Of a stretch of 64,000 nucleotides of DNA, positions 22,117 through 32,320 are shown piece by piece. Numbering within the stretch: the first letter of the stretch is position 1; every line of letters starts with the position of its first letter. The DNA is from Tetranychus cinnabarinus (taxonomy: Eukaryota; Arthropoda; Arachnida; Trombidiformes; Tetranychidae): the NCBI GenBank assembly GCA_022266195.1, contig WHVY01000001.1, forward strand, positions 9,238,001 through 9,302,000, in the 5' to 3' direction. Made by a program: the position numbers and the translations under genes. Below the pieces are notes generated by a model. The model had not been told where the DNA came from, ran no database searches, and worked only from the letters and a program-made list of their open reading frames with translations.

Positions 22117-24455
22117 ATGGATTTTAAATTGCAAACCGTTGAAAAACACTCTAAAAATGTGAGTAATTTTCAGTTTTAATGATTATTTTGCCTTGACGTG
22201 AACGCATGCATTGAAGCTATTGAAGAGTGTTTGTTTGAAGCCTTGATTGATAAGAAAAATGATCAATTGATTTTGTCAAATATCAATTGAAAATTAATTG
22301 ATTATAACTTCCAGGTGTTTATGATGTGACTAATGAAGCAAATTGTCAATCAATGGTAAAGTGGACAACAAGATCAATCTTGAAAATGTGAGATAATAGT
22401 TGAGTCTATTCAACTTTTTGAATATGCTGTTTCATTAGATATTTATTCAGCATTTTAGTGTTTTTTAGGCTGTTTAGCATTGAAATAGCAATCAAATAAT
22501 TTTAGCCATTACTGATAGTTGAATCCAACGATAGTTTTCATTCCTGTGTTTATGATGTTGCTTGATAATCAGGCTGCTGGTGTGATGAATATGAACTCTC
22601 TTGAAATTTATTATATTGTCGAGAACGTTATTGTAACAGGATAACTCCAAAAACAAATCAAATGACAATCATGGGGTTGATGTTAAAATTAAAGGTGGAA
22701 TGTCAATGATAACAACTGTCCTGTTTGTGGCTGGAGAAAATGCTGGAGCAGGAATATTGGCTATACCTCACACGATAAACAATGCAGGCTGGTTTGGAGT
22801 GCCTTTGATGATAATGATTTGTTTTGATGCGGCTGTAGCTGCTTGTCTACTTGGTAAATGTTGGTTAATATTGGAAGAACGTTGGCCTGAATACAGGGTT
22901 CGTTGTCGAAATCCTTATCCCGAGATAGGTAAAATGGCTTATGGGCCTCGGATGAAGTAAGAAATAAAACCCATCGATCCACTGCAACCAGCAAAAGCTA
23001 TACATAGAGAGAGCTTGATTAAAATATTGAGCTTAACCATCATGAAATATTAAAAAAATTGTCAACCATAATTAAATATACTTACATACATTTTGTAGGT
23101 CAATGGTTACCTTAATGCTTCAAATCTCATTAATTGGTACCTCAGCAGTTCTCCTTTTGGTTTGCGTCCAATTAACATCTGATCTGATTGATCGTCATCA
23201 AAGTCTTTCCTATGGTGTATGGATGGTAATAATTGCAGCCGTCATCTGTCCATTCATGTGGTTTGGTACTCCAGTTGAATTTTGGCCAGCAGCAGCATTA
23301 GCGTTGGGTACTTCAGCAGCGGCAGTCATCCTCTTAATGATTGATGTAACAAGGGATTTTCTAGCAACAGCTGATCGGCTACCAGAGGCTTCACCAGTTT
23401 CCTTGTCAACGGTTTCACTTGCTTTTGGGTCTCTTATTTATGCTTATGGAGGAACAGGTCCTTTCCCGACGTATCAAAATGACATGAGAGACAAAACGAA
23501 ATGGAATCAAGCTGCAATTTATGGATTTATAAGTAAGTAACAAATAATTAATTATAACCAATTAATGACAATTTTACTTGTCTCTTCTAGTTTTGTTTGT
23601 TTTAACCGCTCCTCTGGCTGTTTTGGGTTATCTCACCTATGGATCAACCGTTAGTACCAACATCATTCATTCAATACCAAATGGAATTAATCGAGATATT
23701 ATCGCTATTCTAATGGCCGGACATCTCTTTTTCGGTTTCTTGTTGATGATCAACCCTGCGGTTCAAGAGATTGAAAATAAATTCAAAGCTCCTCGCTGTA
23801 AGTTATTTCAATGCATTTATTGTGGAAACTTCTTCCATTTCTAGATTAATTTAATCATTCTGTTGATGATTTTTTCCTCTATTGTTGCCATTTTCAACAT
23901 AAAGAACTGGTATTGTTGATGACCTAATTGTTGCACATTGGCCAATGTGATTCTATGATCCATTATTTTTTACTTTTGTTTGATATTTATCTTAATTGTC
24001 AACCTGACTCATTGTTAATCTGATATCTTTTCAGCCTTCAACTGGAAAAGAGTTGCGATCCGAGTTTTGATGCTTCTCTTCATTTTATTCATTTGTGAAT
24101 CAATTCCTCGATTTGGTAAATTACTGGATCTGGTCGGAGGGTCATCAATGACTTGTTTAGCTTACATATTTCCACCACTATTTTACGTTAAACTGTGTTC
24201 AATGAAAAACCCTTCATGGCCTGAAAGGTAAAAACTATTGGTTTCACCGTAATTTTTCTTTAATCGATTATTATTTTGTCTTTCTATCACCATTTCAGGC
24301 GGATTTCCCTATTTGAAAAGTTGCATTGTTACAAAATTACTATCATTGGAATAATTGGCGGAGTTTGTGCCACTGTTGCTGCTATTGTTGCTATTTTAAG
24401 TCCAGGCACATTTGTATTGCCTTGTTATATCGATCTAAATTGTACCAATGAATAG
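22117..24455 (+). CDS. AAAP-family amino-acid transporter
   Basis: Six exons: 22117-22158, 22640-22956, 23099-23532, 23591-23797, 24035-24227 and 24299-24455. All introns are GT-AG and the sum is 1,350 nt, 449 aa plus stop. The family match is the Aa_trans fold (SLC32/36/38-like): a first-helix motif with VAGENAGAGILAIPHTINNA, about ten hydrophobic helices, YGGTGPFPTYQNDM in the middle, and a short Cys-containing tail (PCYIDLNCTNE). Such proteins move amino acids with protons across plasma, vesicle or lysosomal membranes; the substrate cannot be told. The small first exon is the least certain part. It was chosen because it starts with ATG, ends in phase 0 at GTGAGT and joins the exon at 22640 in frame. 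A fragment of intron 4/exon 5 is duplicated at 43121-43345. Confidence 0.85.
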
Positions 24456-25122
24456 ATCTGAAATTTATTAATTTGTATTTTCCTTCTCGCAGTAATTGTC
24501 TTCCAAAATTGATTGTAACAGTTTGCTGTTCGTTTGCACAAACATTTAATCTTTATGACTATCAATTTGCCAATTGCTACTGAAGAGGTTTTTCATATTA
24601 CATGCGTTTCAGCCATGATTTCAGTATTTGTTTCTGTTTATTGTATCACTGTTTGTAAACAACCATGTTGATCAATTATTGGATCAATTCGGGAAAAATT
24701 TGAAGTTGCATCAACACACGATTAGACGATAAACCATTGTAGTTTTAAATCAACCATTAACAGACTTATTGATAGTCTCGTCAAGAAAAATGTATTAGTG
24801 CGAAAATTTTATCCACTTTTCAGCGAAAGTTATTGTTTATCAAATTAAGATCTATCTTCAGGTAAATGTAGCAATCAATTCATTTTTAAATCAATTTTTC
24901 CATCACATTACTATTGGAAGCTCAAAGATTATTCAATTGTGTCAATTATATAATTGAATATAACAAAAGAAATTTTTTTTCTTTCAACAAAAAAAACAAT
25001 TGCCTTTTCTTTTATCATAAAATGAATTCTTCCTTAGACTCACTGAAAATTGACTTCATTTCAGTTTATGTAAACTCATTAAGTGGATGCTTACTGGAAC
25101 TTGCTTTTAAAACGTTTTAAAA
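24456..25122. other. Intergenic between transporter and acid lipase
   Basis: AT-rich; 3' UTR of the transporter and promoter of the acid lipase are expected here. No distinctive motif seen. Confidence 0.4.
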
Positions 25123-26904
25123 ATGAACCTATTACACCTAGTGGTTAGCTTAATTGCCGCTCTTCAAATTAATCATGGGATAGTCCGAGCAGCCTTAAAC
25201 GAGTCTGATAGTAGTCGGATGATTTCCGACTTGATAACCTCAAGAGGTTTCATTCATGAGCCGCATTATGTGACTACACAGGATGGCTACATTTTAGGCA
25301 TCCATCGAATGATTAACCCGTTTAGTAAAAAGTATATTCCAGGTAAACCGAAACCGATACTTCTTCAATGTGGCCTTCTCTGCTCTGGATCCGAGTTTCT
25401 TGATAATTCAGACAGCGGTTTCCTCAATGAATCAATGATTGCGTCTCGTCATGAACTTCACTCGATTGACTTTCAATCAGAGGGAAGCAACTTGGGCTTC
25501 CTTTTGGCCAATCTTGGTTTCGATGTTTGGTTTTTCCATCCAAGAGGCAATGTTTACTCGCGAAATCACACCACACTGAACCCCGATTCAGGTAAGAAAA
25601 TACTGTAAAAACATGAAGAGAAAAAATGAAATCTAAAAAAATCAACTTTCGACAGATAAAAGCTATTGGGAATTTACTTGGGATCAAATGGCTACAATGG
25701 ATCTTCCAGCAACTTTTGAACACATCATTGAGTACACTGGACAAAGTACGAATATTTTCTTCTTTAAATTTATTCTCACCTAAAATTCAATCACCTGATG
25801 AATGTTAATGTTGATAGAAAAATTAATTATGTATTTATCGGCCTTTCTTTTGGACAGCATCTGTTGGTTATATTGGCTATTCTCAGGGTGGAACTACGAT
25901 CTTTGGACTTTTGGCAGAGCAACCTGAATATTCGGCCAAAATTGTACCCATCATTGCCATTGCTCCAGCAGTTCGACTCGACAATTATGCTGGTCTTCCC
26001 TTCCAGTCCATCATTGAAACTCCCCTCGTAATGAACTATGTAATGAACAGAGGCGGTGAATGTTTTGGTTTTATGGGTGACAAGCAAACAAAAATATGTG
26101 AAGAAAATCCAATCATGAAGGTGGTCTGCAATTTTATTGCCTTCAACTTGTTGACCGTTAATAAAGCTCAAGTTGATCCTGACCGAGTTTCCGTTTTCAT
26201 ATCACACATTCCTTCTGGTACTTCTTGTTGGGACATTTTACATCTCGTCCAGTTGATGAAGAATAAAAATTTTGCCAAATTTGACTTTGGAAGGGCAAAG
26301 AATCTAATCAAATACAATTCAACTTCACCACCACTTTATGATTTGAGTAAAGTTGTTTCAAACGATCTTTACTTGGTCCACTCTATTGGTGACCATTCAG
26401 CTGATCCAGCAGATATTACGCTTCTTAAATCACTCCTTACATCAGGTAAAATATTATTAATTTTCGTAAAAACAAAAGAATCGAAAATTCACTTTTACTT
26501 AAATCTTAATCATTGTCAAGGTGTGATTCACCATCCTTTTGCTGATTAACATCGACCCGATTTGTAGTTATTAGTTCAACTTGACATTGATATTGAATAT
26601 CAATTGAGTCGCAAAACAAAGGCTTGTTTGTAAGTGAACAAGCCTATTGTTCAAGGTTGATACGTACAATGATTTACTTATCATTCATCTTTATCATCCA
26701 GTTACAACAATTTATTAATTATCTAAGCATTGACTTATTTTATCTTTTTCTTCCTCTTGCTTTCCATTGGTTATAGTTCCCAACATCTATGATCACGTAA
26801 TTGAGGACAAAACCTTTGACCATTTGGACTATTTCATGTCTAAACATACTGGAACGTTAGTCAATGGTCCAATCGCTCAAATGCTGGACAAGTACAATCC
26901 TTGA
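25123..26904 (+). CDS. Acid (gastric/lysosomal-type) lipase
   Basis: Four exons: 25123-25591, 25656-25745, 25858-26445 and 26777-26904, sum 1,275 nt, 424 aa. Signal peptide is MNLLHLVVSLIAALQ. Family landmarks in order: GFIHEPHYVTTQDGYIL (AB-hydrolase lipase region), HPRGNVYSRNH, YWEFTWDQMATMDLPATF, nucleophile elbow GYSQGG with Ser195, the Asp-bearing GDHSADPAD loop, and HLDYF near the C-terminus as the likely catalytic His. The triad looks complete, so the enzyme is probably active on triglycerides or cholesteryl esters, secreted or lysosomal. The usual GHSQG is GYSQG here. This family is separate from the pancreatic-type lipase debris to the left. The 3' half, including the last intron, has a broken copy at 40262-40990. 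Confidence 0.9.
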
Positions 26905-27169
26905 TTCATTTTGTCTGTTTCAATGGAGGCACAGAGTTTCCGAACTTTTGATCGCCAACTTGCCCATTTCGTGGTTTTAATTTGGATCTAACAGTAAATT
27001 TTTTTCTTTGCATCGTTATTTTTTACTGACTGTAGCCTAATTTATTATCTCCATTAAACTTTAAAAAAGTTACAAAACAAACATCGATTACATTCAAGTA
27101 CATATATTAGCAGGGCTTTTCAAAAGGCATTAAAACATTTTTCTAATCAAAAGGCATAAATTTTATGCC

Positions 27170-27330
27170 TATGTCTAGAGCTACTAAAAGTCTAGGCTTT
27201 AGAGCTAAATGGTTAGATTTTAGCTTAGACATCTAATTATTTCTTTAGATTTTAGTTTAGTCTTGAATTTTATGGAAAACTTTAGTCTTAGACCTGATCT
27301 AAAGTCTAAGTCTAAGTCTAATTTGATGTT
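27170..27330. repeat. Left subterminal GTCTA-type repeats of the hAT element
   Basis: Many short copies of GTCTA, TAGAC and related CTTAGA/CTAAG words in both orientations, ending with AGTCTAAGTCTAAGTCTA at 27304-27320. Subterminal transposase-binding words of this kind are known in hAT elements. Confidence 0.7.
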
Positions 27331-27331
27331 A

Positions 27332-29068
27332 CTAAAAATTCAAAAATTGACAATAAGATTTAAACAAAACCAATGGTTTTACAGTTTCGCTTTTCAAGCT
27401 TGATCTTTTTTTCGTTAAAATATTTACTGCTACCGAAAATGTCTCTTCAGATTTGACACTAGAAGCAGGTAAACAAAAAACTGAAACAGCCATTTTGCTC
27501 AAAACAGGGTAACGAGCTTGATTAAGTTTCCACCATTGTAGTGGCTTAACACAGTGACTCTCAACAACAGTAGTTAAATAATCATCAACTTCATTTTGTA
27601 TTGAAGTATCGGAAAAGTCTTTGAATTTTTCAGATGCAAAATTTGCCTCTTCAATTGGTTCAGATTGGGTTACATCGGTCGATTCATTGAACTTGGTGAA
27701 ATATTTATCAATGATGTCTTTAGCCATATTTTCAATAGGACTTTTTTTGAAGCAGTTTAATTTGAATCTTGGATCCAAAACAGTCGCAAGAATTGAAATT
27801 TCATTGGTTAACTTTTTTTCGTAATCGTTAAGCTTGGATTCCATTGAACTGACACATTTGATCAACATGGGCTCGTTAAATTTATCGAGAAATTTTTTCA
27901 ATGTAAGGTAATTAGGCCAAATTAAATTAAGGGTTGGATAGCTTGAAGAGCTCATTTCCAATGTTATCTCTTCAAATGGTTTCAAAAGCTCAATCAATTT
28001 ACTTGCTATTTTCCAATCATTTTCTGAAATATCAAATTGTTTGAAGTCATCATCATTTTTAGTTAACCAATTCAATACTGATTCTAAATGAACAGCACTT
28101 TCCAACATATACAGAGTTGAATTCCAACGAGTACAAACGTCAAGTTTAGGTGTTTTGGAAGTAACTTCGAGCTTCAAGCAAGTTTCTTTAAGAGTTTGGA
28201 GCTTTTTCGGCGAGTCGTGTAAAGTCGAGACAATTTTACGGATTGATTTAAAGTTTTCTTTACATTCATTTAAACCGGATTGAACAATTAAATTTAAAAT
28301 ATGGCAAAAACATCTTTGATGGAAATCGTCGAATAAGACTGGACCGAACATATTTTTCAGTTCTTTTACTGCTTTCAAATTGTTTGTTGCATTGTCAGAA
28401 GTAAAACCAGTAAATTTATCTTTGATCCCAAAAAAAAGTAAACACTTATATAATTTTGAAGCGATTTCTTCACCAGAATGAGGAAAAGGGATAGAACAAA
28501 AATCAAGGACAAATGAGTTCAGTTCGAAGGTTTCATCAACAAAATGAATAGTGATACTCATGAATGGTTGACCGTTTAAAGCTGACCAAATATCAGTGGT
28601 AAATCCGAAGTTAAACTTTTCATAAGATAAAATCCTACTCTTCACTTGTCTCCGCATTTCATTGAATTTGTTGATCACTTTTGTTTTCAAGCTATCTTTA
28701 TGTGGTATGTTCAATGTTGGATTGATTGCATTCAACATTTGGCGAAAATTTTTATCATCAACTGTAGTGAAGGGTAAATGGGCTTCGGTGATGAATTTAA
28801 CTAAGTAATCATCAAATGTTTTTGTAGGTCGGTTTGATTGAAGATGTTTATCCAATGTATAGTTATTTAACACTTTTGTATGGTTATTAGCATGATATTT
28901 CAGTGAATCAGCACTTGTTTTCCCACTAAATGTTTTATTACAAAGTTTACACTTTAAACGTTGTCCATCAATCTCGTCGAAGTTATCCCATTTCCAACAC
29001 TTACGTTTTTTAGGTTGCGAATCACAATTAACTAAACTATCAAAAACACTATCTTGAGAATTAGACAT
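27332..29068 (-). CDS. hAT transposase (BED zinc finger, RNase H-like, C-terminal dimerization)
   Basis: 578 aa, one exon, no internal stop. An N-terminal BED-type finger lies at C40-x2-C43 and H59-x3-H63. The RNase H-like core has the first acidic residue D159 (FTTDIWSA) and the second D225 (GFTSDNATNN). A C-x-x-H motif (C253/H256) and TRWNS (about 313-317) follow. The C-terminal hAT dimerization segment carries LQWWKLNQARYP, LPASSVKSEETF (candidate catalytic Glu about 541) and KKRSSL. All catalytic positions expected for hAT transposases appear present. It would cut and rejoin DNA at the element's TIRs in the nucleus. Confidence 0.93.
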   Translation of the reverse strand: MSNSQDSVFDSLVNCDSQPKKRKCWKWDNFDEIDGQRLKCKLCNKTFSGKTSADSLKYHANNHTKVLNNYTLDKHLQSNRPTKTFDDYLVKFITEAHLPFTTVDDKNFRQMLNAINPTLNIPHKDSLKTKVINKFNEMRRQVKSRILSYEKFNFGFTTDIWSALNGQPFMSITIHFVDETFELNSFVLDFCSIPFPHSGEEIASKLYKCLLFFGIKDKFTGFTSDNATNNLKAVKELKNMFGPVLFDDFHQRCFCHILNLIVQSGLNECKENFKSIRKIVSTLHDSPKKLQTLKETCLKLEVTSKTPKLDVCTRWNSTLYMLESAVHLESVLNWLTKNDDDFKQFDISENDWKIASKLIELLKPFEEITLEMSSSSYPTLNLIWPNYLTLKKFLDKFNEPMLIKCVSSMESKLNDYEKKLTNEISILATVLDPRFKLNCFKKSPIENMAKDIIDKYFTKFNESTDVTQSEPIEEANFASEKFKDFSDTSIQNEVDDYLTTVVESHCVKPLQWWKLNQARYPVLSKMAVSVFCLPASSVKSEETFSVAVNILTKKRSSLKSETVKPLVLFKSYCQFLNF

Positions 29069-29359
29069 TACTTTAATTTAGACACTAGTTTATCAAAAAT
29101 ACAAAAATTCTATCAATATAACAGACACAGAAAAAAGCAGAAAGATTTGACTTGAAGTTAACTCTAAGTAAAGTAAAGTAACCCAAAGTAAAGCCAACCA
29201 GAAAGATTTATCAATTACTAAGAATCTGTAATTTGAATCTCAAAAGCAATGTTTTGCATCTCAAAAGCAAAAACAAAGCAATAAAAAATACGCAACGGAT
29301 CAAAGATCAGAGTAATGTTAACACTTATTCAATTACTAATGATTCAAAAATTTTAAGTC

Positions 29360-29520
29360 TAAACTAAAGACTAAACTGCATTAGACTTCAGTTTCACGGC
29401 TAATGTTTGAGTCTAGGCTTGAAGACTGATTCAATTTTTTTCATTAGATTTTAGACTTAGACATAAGACTAATTTGGATCAGACTAAAGTCTAAGAATCT
29501 AATTGCAGAAGCTCTACCTA
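29360..29520. repeat. Right subterminal GTCTA-type repeats of the hAT element
   Basis: Mirror cluster of the same words (AAGTCTAAACTAAAGACTAA, GACTTAGACAT and others) inside the right end. Confidence 0.7.
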
Positions 29521-29734
29521 TGTCTATCTTTTCCCTTTCTTTTCTCTTTCTTTTTTCAATTTTATCAACCTTAATCTGTCCTAATTAAAAGATAGACGCC
29601 TTTTTTTGACCAATCTTGCTGATAATTTTTCCCATTGAAAATCAATGGACTTTTCTTAGGTTTATCTTTTATGCCTAAAAGCATATGCATAAGATAGACG
29701 AAAGGCATAAAATGTGAAAAGCCCTGTATATTAG

Positions 29735-32320
29735 TAACATACATGATTTAAGGAGAAGAAATTAACATTAAGATTAGAACCATTTGAGGGTATTTTTGCA
29801 GCAACTTTGCTATTTAATAGATTTATGGTATAACGTAGTATAATTAGTATAACTAGTATAGTTCATTGATTGGTCAAAGTATACAGATGTTTGCTTGACC
29901 ACGATTTTTGTGGTTAAAATCACAAAATGCATAATTATTCAACACTCCAAGGTTTTGAAACTTGACGAATAGGTAAGCTGATAACTAGTCGATGCTTTTA
30001 AATCAGTTTACTGTCAAGTTGTTTGCTTACAGGTTATAGCTTCATGCTTCTGGTAAAGAGCTTCAAATATTTTATTTATTGTTTCTGTACTTTGATAGTC
30101 CAAAACTATTTAAAATAGCAAAAAGCGAAAACCATAAAAATATTGGATTATCATGAAAAATTGCTATTTGTAGCAATCAAAATAGTCAACTCTGGTACAC
30201 TATCATTTGCAACATCAATAACTCGATAGCATAGATCAATATCAAATAAATCATCATCAAAACAAATTCAAAGGTCTTCAAGTCAAGAACTTGGACAAAT
30301 TGAAACAGGTTCATCTTCACTCAAACGAATATCATCTAGAATAGTTAATAACTCTATTAAAAGTTCCCTTAGTATTTCATTAGATAAATTACTTGACTCA
30401 AGACTAACCTCTGTATCCAAAGAACAAGGTTTATAACTTTTCGCCCCTCTTCTGATCAAACGAAATCCAGTCGATCCATGGTCAACTCACCAAGCCCAGA
30501 TGGTTGATTAACTAACAATGTACATTATAATAATTTTGTCCACAGCAATAGCCCAAGTGTTATTTCAATAATAACGTGAAAGTGATAAATCATCGGTAAA
30601 ATTTGATAACTCCTTACCTCATTATCTGCTGTAAATTCATGTCCACACAGTTAGTTGCAGAGAAGAAAATTGCTAATTTACAAGAATAAAGTCCCTATTT
30701 TAATTACTTTCGACAGCCATCTGATATCCAGCAATAGGATTCAGTACCAACCCTACAAATCTAATGAATCATTTGTTTTTTTGACTGATTTTGCATTTTT
30801 TTCATCTTTTTTATTTCGAATATAAAATCAGTTATTTTAGATGCCTAATTATATTATGACTAAACTAATGAAAGCTATTGCGCGTCCCGTCCATCTCGTA
30901 CATGGTTGAAAATAGACGAACACATATTCAAGACAGTTTCTAACTTTGGCTGATTTACAGAACGACAGACAGTTATAGACATATCTTGTCAGATTTCATG
31001 TTGATGAAATCAGAATTACTGTAAATTTTTATTTTCATCATGAAAACCATCGAAAAATAAAAATAATTCAGCTATTTTCTTTCATACTATCTCTTTCTTT
31101 ATTCCCAAAATTCTTTGTTCTTGGATATTCTCAGGAAGCTTAACTCATAGAAGAATACTCAAAATTTTGAATAAGAAAAGTTATTTAAAAAGTAATGAGC
31201 AATTTGCCAGACATCCTCCGTATTGACAATTGAAAGCAACCCATGCTTATTGCCACCTGGTTTATCACGTACCGCGAGATCAAATCAATTTGACTCAATC
31301 AAGTTAAATTCATATCTGATAATAAATAATTTATGCTTACATTGTTGTCTCTATTGGTAAACAATATTCAAATTGTTTATTAATCATACCTTTTAACGCC
31401 CTTTTCCATAGTATTATTATGAGGTCAGACACTTTAAAAATATCCAACAACTAAATCAATTGATGTAATAAATTAATAACCAGCGAGATCATTCAAATTA
31501 ATGAAAATGCAACTTCCTTAACCTAATTATAGCATCATCATTGATCACGATTTGCTCAGTGAACCAATAGCATAGTTTTAATAAAACCTCAACAATAATT
31601 TGATCAGATTAGAGCTTTATAATCAGTGAAGTAAATCCATAAAAACTTTCTTTCGAGTTAAGAGTCGAGACTTTGAGTTTGTAAAGGCATAAAAACTGAT
31701 TCGATAGGCCTATTAAAAAATTATTCTATCGACAGTTTTCCAGAAAATCGAGGGTCAAATTTTCAAAGCCAATGTCCAAAATCGAGAGAACTGTTTATAA
31801 TTTGAGCAAAGTTTTCATTGTTGAAATTCCCAATTCTTGCCTCAAAGAAAAGTTTTTACATCTCTTCCTTAGGACTCGTCAGACTGAATCATATATTGAC
31901 AACCAATAAACTTACATCTATTGAACCTTCATTTTGCATAAAGTTTTATAACAAAGACATAAACAGTGAGAAATGGAATGAAAAGATTTAAAAAATCAAT
32001 TGTTTGTTTATCGAGAATCAATGATCTGTAATCAAAATAATGTTCCTCAATCAATTTGACAATCAAACACACAAGCGGTCTTTAGTTGCTATTTATGTTT
32101 ACTCCTGTTTCGACTGATAAAACGAAGTTCATTGCGATCACATTTGCATTTTAAATTGTTTACGCCTTTCAATCTGTTGATCAATGATTCAATTTAAAAG
32201 CTTCACCAATATATTTAATCAATCAATTGCTTCTTTTTTAACTGACAGTGTTTTTTTATATTCAATTATTCATTTCTAATCAAGTTTCCTTCCCAATTTA
32301 AACATTGAATTTTGGTTCAA
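29735..32320. other. Intergenic, about 2.6 kb
   Basis: AT-rich with no recognised gene. A 145-bp sequence at about 29930-30070 is repeated at 41740-41885. A Ser-rich open stretch without a start codon spans 30242-30436 and is not supported as a gene. Around 31683-31705 there is AAAGGCATAAA text like the dispersed repeat at 16958. Confidence 0.4.
29930..30070 (+). repeat. 145-bp repeat, copy 1 (partner 41740-41885)
   Basis: Non-coding; shared text includes TCAAGTTGTTTGCTTACAGG and TTATAGCTTCATG. The partner lies inside the intron of the CAP gene. Confidence 0.75.

Larger units (their letters stand above)
27111..29726 (-). mobile_element. Intact hAT-family DNA transposon
   Basis: A 2,616-bp element with perfect 12-bp terminal inverted repeats (CAGGGCTTTTCA at 27111-27122 and its complement at 29715-29726). 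It is flanked by a perfect 8-bp target-site duplication TATATTAG (27103-27110 and 29727-29734). It contains one full-length transposase on the minus strand. Inside each end are dense GTCTA/TAGAC motifs (27170-27330 and 29360-29520) and AGGCATAAA motifs. TIR, target-site duplication and an undamaged reading frame indicate recent insertion and possible autonomy. Confidence 0.95.

Noticed and set aside
22315..22352. Extra exon of the AAAP transporter (CAG before GTGTTTATG, then GTAAAG)
   Set aside because: It carries an in-frame TGA if joined to the phase-0 first exon, while direct joining of 22158 to 22640 is open and gives a total divisible by three.
30242..30436. Ser-rich open stretch of 64 codons
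   Set aside because: No start codon, no domain, no clear splice sites.
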